A stretch of 64,000 bases of DNA from Streptomyces tardus. GTDB taxonomy: Bacteria; Actinomycetota; Actinomycetes; Streptomycetales; Streptomycetaceae. Made by a program: the position numbers and the translations under genes. The notes beneath the pieces are model-generated. The model made no database searches. It was not told the DNA's origin and saw only the letters and a list, made by a program, of their open reading frames with translations. Below, piece by piece: positions 1 to 9,499 of this stretch (the first letter of the stretch is position 1; every line of letters begins with the position of its first letter). The stretch is taken from assembly GCF_018101125.2 (NCBI RefSeq), contig NZ_JAELVF020000001.1, positions 4,435,962 through 4,499,961 of the forward strand. The letters run 5' to 3'.

Positions 1-1137
1 CGCCCCGCCCGGCCGGTGGCGGGCGACGCCGGCGGCTGGTCGATGAACGAGCGCCTGTACAACCAGGTGTGGGGCATGTTCGAGGACCTGGCGAGGACCA
101 CCGCCGCGTATCGCAGTGCGGTCGACTTCGCCGACTCCCGCATGGAGCAGGAGTTGGACAAGGTCCTCAGCGACCCCGCCACCCGCTCGGGGCCGGCCGC
201 GGAGGCCGCGCGTGAGGCGGCCCGCGCCAAGCACACCGATCTGGTCAATCGCGCACGCGAGGTGCTGGACCGCGACCTCGCTCAGCTGGTCGAGGAGTCA
301 CAGGTCGTCGAGCCCGCGCTGCCACCGGAGTTCGCCCGCTGGGACAATCCGGTGTGGCACGGCTATCAGGTGCCCATGGAGATCCCGATGGCGCTGCGGC
401 TCGGCGATCTGAGTCTGCCCGAGCGCACCGATCTGAGAGTGCCGATGCTGACCAGGCTGCCACTGGAACGCGGTCTGTGGATCGACTCCGGCCGCACCGG
501 CAGCGCCGGCGCGGAGCTGGACTCCGATGAACTGCGTCGCCGCGCGGGTGAGTTGGCCACCGCTCTGGCGGGCCGGCTGCTCGCCGTCTACCCGGCGGGG
601 GAGTTCGCGGTCCAGGTGATCGACGCCGCCGGCAGCAACGCCGTCACGCTCGCCCCGCTGACCACCAGCGGGGTGCTGAAGCAGCCGCCCGCCTCCGGCG
701 CGGGGGGAGTCTCCGAGACGCTGGCAGGACTGACCAAGCGGGTCGACCTCGTACAGATGGCGGCCCGCAGCCGCGCCCTCGACTCGCTGCCGCCCGACCT
801 CGACACCGCCGAACAGCTGCTGATCGTCCACGACTTCCCGCACGGCTTCGACGACCGCGCGATCACCCAGCTTCGCTATCTCGCGGACGAGGGCCCGGCG
901 GTGGGCGTCCATCTGCTGCTGGTCGCCGACCGCGAGGAGGCCAGCGGGTACGGTCCGCTGCTCGACCCGCTCTGGCGGGCGCTGCTGCGGGTGACGCCGG
1001 TTCCCGACGACCATCTGATCGACCCGTGGGTCGGCCACCAGTGGACGTACGAACCCCCGCTGGTCCCGGCGAACAGCCGGATCCTGCCGCAGGTGCTGAA
1101 CAGCGTCGCGGAGGCCAGGAGGCGATACGGCCCCTGA
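1..1137 (+). CDS. FtsK/HerA-like ATPase-fold protein, 5'-truncated by window edge
   Basis: The frame is open to the first base of the window, so the N-terminus is missing. A GTG at 16 and an ATG at 43 are possible internal starts, but neither is convincing. The first third is helical and charged (repeated Glu/Arg/Ala), like a coiled coil. The last ~150 residues read like the C-terminal core of an FtsK/SpoIIIE/HerA RecA-fold domain: a hydrophobic strand ending LLIVHDFPHGFD (Walker-B-like position) followed by GVHLLLVADRE (sensor-like strand). No GxxxxGK[ST] Walker A is present in the visible part, so it is either upstream or lost. The terC gene follows in the same direction. TerC, TerD and FtsK/HerA-type ATPases are known to travel together in Ter stress systems (comparative genomics), which supports but does not prove a link. 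Product name is inference. Confidence 0.55.
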   Translation, partial: RPARPVAGDAGGWSMNERLYNQVWGMFEDLARTTAAYRSAVDFADSRMEQELDKVLSDPATRSGPAAEAAREAARAKHTDLVNRAREVLDRDLAQLVEESQVVEPALPPEFARWDNPVWHGYQVPMEIPMALRLGDLSLPERTDLRVPMLTRLPLERGLWIDSGRTGSAGAELDSDELRRRAGELATALAGRLLAVYPAGEFAVQVIDAAGSNAVTLAPLTTSGVLKQPPASGAGGVSETLAGLTKRVDLVQMAARSRALDSLPPDLDTAEQLLIVHDFPHGFDDRAITQLRYLADEGPAVGVHLLLVADREEASGYGPLLDPLWRALLRVTPVPDDHLIDPWVGHQWTYEPPLVPANSRILPQVLNSVAEARRRYGP

Positions 1138-1240
1138 TGAACTTCCGACCCCCTCGGCGCCCGGCCCGTACTGCGGTCCGGCGCCGCCGGCGGGGTCGAA
1201 GTGTGGCGCAGAGCACTGCCGGGCCGGTGCCTTCCTCGCC

Positions 1241-1246
1241 TATGCT
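1241..1246 (+). promoter_or_regulatory. Candidate -10 box (TATGCT) for terC
   Basis: TATGCT lies 5-10 nt before the base of the riboswitch stem at 1252, so a transcript starting near 1252 would begin with the aptamer. No good -35 hexamer is seen. Position relative to the aptamer is the main support. Confidence 0.5.
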
Positions 1247-1251
1247 TGGCC

Positions 1252-1383
1252 GCAGCGGAGGGGAGTATTCCCCTCGAGCGGCGTCCTCGTCAGTACGGTC
1301 GGCCATCCGGCCCGGGGAGTCGGCCCGGTAGCCAGTTGGTGCGGCCGGGTGGAAGAGACCTCCGGCTGCTGATGCCGGAGGAG
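1252..1383 (+). promoter_or_regulatory. yybP-ykoY-type (Mn2+) riboswitch in the terC leader
   Basis: The leader has the family hallmarks: GGGGAGTA at 1260-1267 on the 5' side, CGTCAGTACG around 1288-1297, and GAGACC at 1355-1360 on the 3' side. The closing stem pairs 1252-1261 with 1359-1369 (GCAGC/GCTGC plus the GGAGG/CCTCC extension, with one bulged G at 1364). Immediately downstream, TCCGGC (1361-1366) is complementary to GCCGGA (1374-1379), which overlaps the ribosome binding site GGAGGAG (1377-1383). The two structures share 1361-1366 and exclude each other, so ligand-bound aptamer should free the RBS. yybP-ykoY RNAs are known Mn2+ sensors often found before TerC-family transporters. Identification is by eye. 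Confidence 0.8.
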
Positions 1384-1391
1384 TGTTTTCC

Positions 1392-2426
1392 GTGGATGTG
1401 TCCATGGCCGTATGGGTGCTGACGATTCTTGGTCTGTGCGCCCTGATCGCCGTCGATTTCTTCATCGGCGGTCGCAAACCGCACGAGGTGTCCCTCAAGG
1501 AAGCCGGCACCTGGACGGTGGTCTGGATCCTGCTCGCTGTCGCCTTCGGCGTCGGGCTCTTCGTGTTCGGCAACGCCCAGGCCTCGGGTGAGTTCTTCGC
1601 CGGCTATGTGACCGAGAAATCGCTCAGTGTCGACAACCTCTTCGTCTTCGTCCTGATCATGACGAAGTTCGCGGTGCCCTCGATCTACCAACAGCGGGTG
1701 CTGATGGTGGGTGTCCTGATCGCCCTCGTCCTGCGCGCGATCTTCATCGCCATGGGGGCCGCGATCGTCTCGACCTTCTCCTGGGTCTTCTTCATCTTCG
1801 GTGCCTTCCTCATCTGGACCGCATGGAAGCTGATCAAGGAAGCGCGGGCCGGCGAGGAGGACGAGGAGTACGAGGAGAACCGCTTCCTGAAGCTGGTGGA
1901 GCGCCGCTTCCCCTCCACCGAGGACTATCGGGGCACCAAGCTCGTCGTCGTGGAGAACGGCAAGCGGCTGATCACGCCGATGCTGATCGTCATGCTGGCC
2001 ATCGGCAGCACAGACGTGCTCTTCGCCCTCGACTCGATCCCCGCGATCTTCGGTCTGACCCAGGACCCGTACATCGTCTTCACCGCCAACGCCTTCGCCC
2101 TGATGGGCCTGCGCCAGCTCTACTTCCTCATCGGCGGTCTGCTGAAGAAGCTCGTCCACCTCGCCTACGGGCTCTCGATCATCCTCGGCTTCATCGGCGT
2201 CAAACTGGTGCTGCACGCGCTGCACGAGACCGGCGTGCACGTGCCGGTCATCAGCATCCCGGTCTCGCTCGCCGTGATCGGCGGCGTCCTGGTGGTCACC
2301 ACCGCGACGAGCCTGTGGGCCAGCAAGAAGCAGTCCGAGGCCGAGGCCGAGAAGAGCGACGGGGACAACGGGGACAACGGGGACAACGGTGGGCAGGACC
2401 GCCAGCACGAGAGCCTCCCCTCGTGA
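1392..2426 (+). CDS. terC: TerC-family integral membrane metal (Mn2+) exporter
   Basis: TerC proteins are multi-spanning membrane proteins linked to tellurite resistance and Mn2+ efflux. Start chosen at GTG 1392: it lies 8 nt after the GGAGGAG at 1377-1383, whereas the GTG at 1383 overlaps that site. Product 344 residues. It opens with a hydrophobic span (VWVLTILGLCALIAVDFF), contains the family signatures EKSLSVDNLFVFVLIM and STDVLFALDSIPAIFG with conserved acidic residues inside membrane helices, and has about seven or eight membrane spans. The hydrophilic C-terminal tail has three GDN repeats encoded by a 9-bp tandem repeat. The riboswitch upstream makes metal-controlled translation likely. 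Other Ter-family genes occur in this window (TerD at 50878) but are not adjacent. Confidence 0.93.
   Translation: MDVSMAVWVLTILGLCALIAVDFFIGGRKPHEVSLKEAGTWTVVWILLAVAFGVGLFVFGNAQASGEFFAGYVTEKSLSVDNLFVFVLIMTKFAVPSIYQQRVLMVGVLIALVLRAIFIAMGAAIVSTFSWVFFIFGAFLIWTAWKLIKEARAGEEDEEYEENRFLKLVERRFPSTEDYRGTKLVVVENGKRLITPMLIVMLAIGSTDVLFALDSIPAIFGLTQDPYIVFTANAFALMGLRQLYFLIGGLLKKLVHLAYGLSIILGFIGVKLVLHALHETGVHVPVISIPVSLAVIGGVLVVTTATSLWASKKQSEAEAEKSDGDNGDNGDNGGQDRQHESLPS
2361..2387 (+). repeat. 9-bp tandem repeat, three copies, in the terC 3' end
   Basis: GGGGACAAC occurs three times without interruption and encodes Gly-Asp-Asn repeats in the cytosolic or external tail. The unit is a multiple of three, so copy-number change would keep the frame. 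Confidence 0.85.
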
Positions 2427-2948
2427 TCCCGCACTTCATGTCGGCTCGGGGCTGACGGTCCTGGTCTGTGGGACGTCGGCGGTCTGCCGTACGTCGTATC
2501 GGTTCGTGGTGGTCCGCCCGCTCCTTCGGGAGCAGGGCGGGCCACCACGCCCGTTTAGGGAGCCGGTTGATCGGGCGCGGTCGGTGGTCGGGCGCTGCTT
2601 GCGAAGGGCACGACACCGGCGACACCCCGGTCCCGGTCCCGGTCGCGGACGCCGGACGCCGAGTGCGGCGCCCGCGGCCGGAGTCGAGGCGCCGGTGAGG
2701 GCGCCCGGCCCGTGCGGCTGCTGAAGCCGTACGGACCTGTGCGGACGGGCGGACCTCCGCGGTGCCTGCTGCCGCGGGGTCACACACGCCCGGCGAACGG
2801 CCGGCTGTGGGACGGCCGTTCGGGCCCGGGGCTGCGCTCTGGGGTGGGAGCGCGTCCGCCGTTGCGGTACAGAATCCGCAGTTGTTGAGCACCGGTCAAC
2901 CGGCTTGAATGCCTCTCGGAATGTCGAAGTGAACAGCCGGCCGGAGAA
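2427..2948. other. Intergenic region between terC and the XRE-like gene
   Basis: 522 nt without a supported gene. It holds the terC terminator (2506-2548) and then GC-rich sequence with no coding pattern. AT-rich patches near 2860-2935 probably contain the promoter of the next gene, but I could not assign -35/-10 boxes. Confidence 0.5.
2506..2548 (+). terminator. Strong hairpin terminator after terC
   Basis: Arms 2506-2524 and 2529-2548 pair over about 19 bp around a TTCG tetraloop, with one unpaired A. There is only a short T-run (GTTT) downstream, as usual in high-GC actinobacteria. Confidence 0.8.
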
Positions 2949-3950
2949 GTGAACGGCCTCCCCGCCCGTCCAGCGGCGGACCAGCGAACCAGGGCGGCGA
3001 AGGTGAACATTCACAGCGGAGCGGAACGGCCCCCCAGCGGGCTTCCCCCGGAGTTGGCAGCCGCGCTGCGCACCGGACCGTTTCACGAAGCGCTGCGCAC
3101 CGCCATCGCCGTCCGTGGGCTGGCGCTGAGCCGTCTGCGGCATCGGCTGGGCCAACGCGGCGTGCGGATCGGCGTCACGACGCTCAGCTACTGGCAGCAG
3201 GGACTGCGGCGGCCCGCCCGCGCCGAGTCGTTGCGCGCCCTGCCGGCTCTCGAGGAGGTGCTGGAGGTGCCGCCGGGGTCCCTGGTGGCGCTGTTGCAGA
3301 CCGACCGGAGCGGCGGGGCGCCGGCGGCCCGCCCGTACCGTGCACTGATGGAGAGCCCGGAACCGCTCAACGAGATGCTGGCGGACCTCGGTTCGTCCGC
3401 GGAGGCCGGTGTGCACACGGTCTGCCAGATCGACCGGATCACCGTCGGCGCGCGCCGCGAGCTGCTCGGAAGGCAGTCGCAGCACTTGCTGCGGGCGCAC
3501 CGCGACGGCGTCGACCGCTACCTGGCGATCTACGTGGGCGATCCGGGCTGCGAGGTGGAGCGCGTGCGGGTTCGGGAGACCGAGAACTGCCGGGCCGGGT
3601 ACGTACGCAGTGACGGCGGGACCGGAATCGTGGTGGCGGAGCTGCTGTTCGACGGCCGCCTGCGGGCGGGTGAGACCCGCCTGATCAGCTACCGCTTCGA
3701 GGACGGCACGGCGGGCGAGAGCCGCGAGTACATCCGCGGCTTCAGCTACTCCGGCGGCCAGTACGTCCTCCAGGTCGGCTTCGACCCGGCCGAACTGCCC
3801 GCACGTTGCCACCGCTTCGCCCGCAGGGCCGTCGGCGGCCCGGACACCGGACGGACGGAACTGCTGCTCAGCGGGCGTTATCCGACGGTCCACCTGGCCG
3901 AACAGCAGGTGGAGAGCGGCCAGTTGGGCATCGACTGGGAGTGGGCCTGA
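2949..3950 (+). CDS. XRE-like helix-turn-helix regulator with a C-terminal sensing-type domain
   Basis: Up to 333 residues. An HTH-like segment at about residues 35-85 contains GVTTLSYWQQGLRRP, the recognition-helix style of XRE/Cro proteins (TLSYWQ-x-G-x-R-x-P), followed by a leucine/valine-rich helix as in many Streptomyces regulators. The rest is a mixed alpha/beta domain of unknown function without membrane spans or Cys clusters. Start is uncertain: GTG 2949 has GGAG only 3-6 nt before it, and GTG 3003 (MNIHSGAERPP) is an alternative close to the first conserved-looking residues. It lies alone between terC and a convergent Rieske gene, so context gives no target. Regulation of the neighbouring genes is only a guess. 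Confidence 0.75.
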   Translation: MNGLPARPAADQRTRAAKVNIHSGAERPPSGLPPELAAALRTGPFHEALRTAIAVRGLALSRLRHRLGQRGVRIGVTTLSYWQQGLRRPARAESLRALPALEEVLEVPPGSLVALLQTDRSGGAPAARPYRALMESPEPLNEMLADLGSSAEAGVHTVCQIDRITVGARRELLGRQSQHLLRAHRDGVDRYLAIYVGDPGCEVERVRVRETENCRAGYVRSDGGTGIVVAELLFDGRLRAGETRLISYRFEDGTAGESREYIRGFSYSGGQYVLQVGFDPAELPARCHRFARRAVGGPDTGRTELLLSGRYPTVHLAEQQVESGQLGIDWEWA

Positions 3951-4062
3951 ACCGACGGCGACAGGCCCGAAGGGCCGCTCCGCGGGGCCCCGGTCCGGCC
4001 CGCTCCGGTCTTCGCCCCGGCGCCGCCTCGTCCGGCTTGGCTGCGACGGCCCGTTCGGCTAC

Positions 4063-4078
4063 GGACCGGGCCCGGTCC
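4063..4078. repeat. 16-bp perfect palindrome between convergent genes
   Basis: GGACCGGGCCCGGTCC sits between the ends of the XRE-like gene (+) and the Rieske gene (-). It has no loop, so it is a weak terminator candidate; it may simply be a GC-rich cruciform-prone site. Confidence 0.4.
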
Positions 4079-4117
4079 GGTCCGCGCCCGCGCGGGCCGA
4101 GGGCGGCGGAGTCGCGG

Positions 4118-4552
4118 TCAGTCCGCCGGCCCCACCACGAGGCTGCCGTCCTTCAACCGCACCGGGTACTCGGGCAGATCGGTCGTCGCGGGCGACTGGA
4201 GCACCTTCCCGGTGCCTGCGTCGAACCTGCTGCCGTGGCAGGCGCAGCCGGCCTCCAGCTTCTCCACCGAGCTCAGCACACACCCGCCGTGCGTACACAC
4301 GGCGCTGAAAGCGCGGTACGTGCCCCGCTCGGGCTGGGAGACCAGCAGGCGGTCGTCCCGATAGAGCCGGGCACCGCCCACCGGGACGCTGTCCGCCGAG
4401 CCGATGCCGACCGCCTCCGACTCGGCGGCGGGGCTCTTGGGCCACTCCTCGCCGGCACCCGAACAGGCGGTGAGTCCGAGCCCCGCGGCGCCGGCCGCGG
4501 CTGCGCCGCAGAGCAGGGAACGGCGGGAGGGGGAGCGTTCGTCGTCGTGCAC
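4118..4552 (-). CDS. Tat-exported Rieske [2Fe-2S] lipoprotein
   Basis: 144 residues from GTG 4552. The N-terminus has a twin-arginine signal (SRRSLLCGAAAAGAAGLGL) ending in a lipobox-like LTAC, so the protein is probably exported folded and lipid-anchored outside the membrane. The Rieske motifs are complete: CTHGGC and CACHGS, with the Cys-x-His / Cys-x-x-His ligands of a [2Fe-2S] cluster. The start is supported by TACGCT exactly 7 nt upstream, giving a leaderless transcript; longer upstream frames are Arg/Pro-rich and unlikely. It lies downstream of uvrA on the same strand but is separated by 245 nt with twin direct repeats. An electron-transfer or thiosulfate/arsenite-oxidase-like role is possible but there is no partner enzyme nearby. 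Confidence 0.88.
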   Translation of the reverse strand: MHDDERSPSRRSLLCGAAAAGAAGLGLTACSGAGEEWPKSPAAESEAVGIGSADSVPVGGARLYRDDRLLVSQPERGTYRAFSAVCTHGGCVLSSVEKLEAGCACHGSRFDAGTGKVLQSPATTDLPEYPVRLKDGSLVVGPAD

Positions 4553-4653
4553 GCCTGCAAGCGTACGGGGCGCGCGTCGTCGCCCTGCCGCCGCCTTCGG
4601 TCCGAGCAGCGCGGGCAAGGCAGGGTGTGCGGCTCCCGGGTGGGCCGTGCCCC

Positions 4654-4699
4654 GCGCGCCCCGCGACACGTGCCTTGCGCGCCCCGCGACTCACGTGCC
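4654..4699. repeat. Two direct repeats with CACGTG cores upstream of the Rieske gene
   Basis: GCGCGCCCCGCGAC followed by ACGTGCC occurs at 4654-4674 and, with a 2-nt insertion, at 4677-4699. Each copy contains the palindrome CACGTG (4667-4672 and 4692-4697), 25 bp apart. A second repeat family, GCGAGCCGAACGCC, occurs at 4729-4742 and 4785-4798, with a partial copy at 4759-4770; the last copy ends at the uvrA stop codon. Confidence 0.7.
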
Positions 4700-4797
4700 G
4701 CGGGCTGTGGACCACGAGCCGCGCCCTCGCGAGCCGAACGCCGCGCGCGGGACGCCCTGCGCCGAACGCCGCGCGCGCCGCCCCGCGAGCCGAACGC

Positions 4798-7800
<3,003 letters not shown>

Positions 7801-8019
7801 GCCGGAAGGCACCTTTCGTGTGGAGGAGGGGCTGCCGTCCCGGTTGGCCCGTACGGCTCCGCCCCTGCCAAGGGTATGGGTGCGCCGCTCCGGATGCGTC
7901 ATCCCGGCCGGTCCTGCCCGGCGCGCGGATCCCGGTGGCGGCCCTGCCCCGGCGGCCGGCCGTGCGTTGGCGCGGGCGGGGCGGGGCGGACGTGCATCCG
8001 GAGAGGTGCTGGGAACGAG

Positions 8020-8039
8020 CGTATAGCACGTACATTCGA
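8020..8039 (-). promoter_or_regulatory. uvrA promoter: extended -10 with overlapping LexA-like box
   Basis: On the minus strand TGCTATACG (8028-8020) is an extended -10. Overlapping it, 8039-8024 reads TCGAAT-N4-GTGCTA, matching 9 of 12 fixed positions of the actinobacterial LexA box TCGAAC-N4-GTTCGA. uvrA is a common LexA target in actinobacteria, so repression by LexA is plausible. The right half-site is the weak one. Confidence 0.5.
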
Positions 8040-8094
8040 TTTAGGCTCCGAAAGCCACACTTCACCCGAACGTGTGGCGCTGACAACCCGGGGA

Positions 8095-8100
8095 TAGCGT
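8095..8100 (+). promoter_or_regulatory. Leaderless -10 box (TAGCGT)
   Basis: TAGCGT ends 6 nt before the ATG at 8107, the spacing expected when transcription starts at the first base of the start codon. No Shine-Dalgarno sequence is present. Confidence 0.6.
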
Positions 8101-8106
8101 TGGATC

Positions 8107-8802
8107 ATGACAACGCCTGCGTACGACACAGAGGTCCTCCAAGCCGCCACCGAGCGGCTGCTGGACGCGGTCCGCGAGGGTAGCCCCGCAGTGGCGGAGC
8201 CCTCGCTGCTGCCCGGCTGGACCAGGGGGCACGTGCTCACCCACCTCGCCCGCAACGCCGACGCCCTGGTCAACGTCCTGCACGGGCGCCCGATGTACGA
8301 GAACGCCCAGGCGAGGGATGCCGACATCGAGGCCGGGGCCGCCCGGCCCCTGTCCGAGCAGTACGAGGACGTGCGCACCACCGCGGCCGGGCTGGCGGAG
8401 GTCATGGCGGGCCTGACCGACGCCCAGTGGCGGGAGACCGTCGCACTGCGCAACGGCGTCACCGACACCGCGGACAGCATCCCCTTTCGTCGACTCGTCG
8501 AGGTGGAGCTGCACCACGTCGACCTCGCCGTCGACTACACGCTCGACGAACTCCCCGGCGGCTTCACCGACCGTGCTGTGGGCTATCTGGCCAGGCGCTT
8601 CAGCGGCCGCAGCGACGTACCCGCGCTGGAGCTGCGGGCCGAGGACGGCAGGAGCTGGACCACCGGCGCCCTCCCCGCCTCCGACGGCGAGCGCCTGGTC
8701 GTGGTGGGCGGGCCCGGAGCCCTCGTGGGCTGGCTCGCCGGCCGCAGCACCGGCAGCGGTCTGACCGCCAGTGCGCCGCTGCCGACGCTGCCCGCCCTCT
8801 GA
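8107..8802 (+). CDS. Maleylpyruvate-isomerase-family mycothiol-dependent enzyme (DinB-like fold)
   Basis: 231 residues. The N-terminal DinB-like four-helix domain carries the family metal ligands: His in PGWTRGHVLTHLARN (about residue 46) and the E-x3-H pair in RRLVEVELHHVDLAVDY (about residues 138-142). The C-terminal ~80 residues (EDGRSWTTGALPASDGERLVVVGGPGALVGWLAGR) match the SCP2-like second domain of mycothiol-dependent maleylpyruvate isomerases. Such proteins use mycothiol, the actinobacterial thiol, in isomerisation or conjugation. The true substrate is unknown since no gentisate or maleylpyruvate pathway genes are nearby. The next gene, an MBL hydrolase 40 nt downstream, also resembles thiol-dependent detoxification enzymes, so the pair may form a mycothiol-linked detoxification unit. 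Confidence 0.88.
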   Translation: MTTPAYDTEVLQAATERLLDAVREGSPAVAEPSLLPGWTRGHVLTHLARNADALVNVLHGRPMYENAQARDADIEAGAARPLSEQYEDVRTTAAGLAEVMAGLTDAQWRETVALRNGVTDTADSIPFRRLVEVELHHVDLAVDYTLDELPGGFTDRAVGYLARRFSGRSDVPALELRAEDGRSWTTGALPASDGERLVVVGGPGALVGWLAGRSTGSGLTASAPLPTLPAL

Positions 8803-8842
8803 CACACTGAGCCACCCTCCAGGCACGGAAAGGACTGCTCTC

Positions 8843-9499
8843 ATGCCCTACATCGGAAAGGTGGAAGTCGGCGGACCGGCCGAAGTCCATGAGCTCGCCG
8901 ACCTGATGATCTCCAAGGTCGCCGTCGGCCCCATGAACAACAACGCCTATCTGCTGCGCTGCCGGCGCACCGGCGAGCAGCTGCTGATCGACGCCGCCAA
9001 CGAGGCGCGGACGCTGCTCACCCTGATCGGCGACGACGGTGTGCGCTCGGTCGTCACCACCCATCAGCACGGCGACCACTGGCAGGCGCTCGCCGAGGTC
9101 GTCGGCGCCACCGGTGCCCGCACCCTCGCCGGCAGGGAGGACGTGGACGGCATCCCGGTCGCGACCGACACCCCGGTCGACGACGGCGACCGGATCTCCG
9201 TAGGCGAGTGCACGTTGACCGCCCGCCACCTGGTCGGCCACACCCCCGGCTCCATCGCGCTCGTCTACGACGACCCGCAGGGCCACCCGCACGTGTTCAC
9301 CGGCGACTGCCTCTTCCCCGGCGGTATCGGCAACACCCACGACGATCCGGAGAAGTTCGTCTCGCTCCTGGACGACGTGGAGAACAAGCTCTTCGCCGAA
9401 CTGCCGGACGAGACCTGGGTCTACCCGGGCCACGGCGACGACACCACCCTGGGCGCCGAGCGACCGCACCTCGCCGAGTGGCGTGAGCGGGGCTGGTGA
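8843..9499 (+). CDS. MBL-fold (glyoxalase II-like) metallohydrolase
   Basis: 218 residues from ATG 8843, which has an AAGGA box 8-13 nt upstream. The metallo-beta-lactamase motif THQHGDH is at about residue 73, with the other metal ligands in LVGHTPGS, FTGDCLF and YPGHGDDT. This set of ligands and the length match glyoxalase II-like and thioesterase-like MBL hydrolases, which cleave thiol esters. It is probably cotranscribed with the mycothiol-type enzyme before it (40 nt gap) and overlaps the downstream helicase by 17 nt. A role in hydrolysing mycothiol conjugates is reasonable inference; the substrate is not visible from sequence. Confidence 0.9.
   Translation: MPYIGKVEVGGPAEVHELADLMISKVAVGPMNNNAYLLRCRRTGEQLLIDAANEARTLLTLIGDDGVRSVVTTHQHGDHWQALAEVVGATGARTLAGREDVDGIPVATDTPVDDGDRISVGECTLTARHLVGHTPGSIALVYDDPQGHPHVFTGDCLFPGGIGNTHDDPEKFVSLLDDVENKLFAELPDETWVYPGHGDDTTLGAERPHLAEWRERGW

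Larger units (their letters stand above)
7801..8106. other. Divergent promoter region, uvrA / DinB-like gene
   Basis: 306 nt holding the uvrA promoter and LexA-like box (8020-8039, minus) and the leaderless -10 of the plus-strand gene (8095-8100). The part next to uvrA (7801-7990) is very GC-rich with no gene visible and would be uvrA 5' leader. Confidence 0.6.

Noticed and set aside
8064-8086. PafBC-type (RecA-independent) damage promoter before uvrA: TTGTCAGCG on the minus strand followed 8 nt later by TCGGGT.
   Set aside because: The consensus needs TTGTCRGTG-N8-TANNNT; here one base of the -35 part and the second base of the -10 part differ, and the start would lie 255 nt upstream of uvrA. 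The extended -10 at 8020-8028 is a better promoter.
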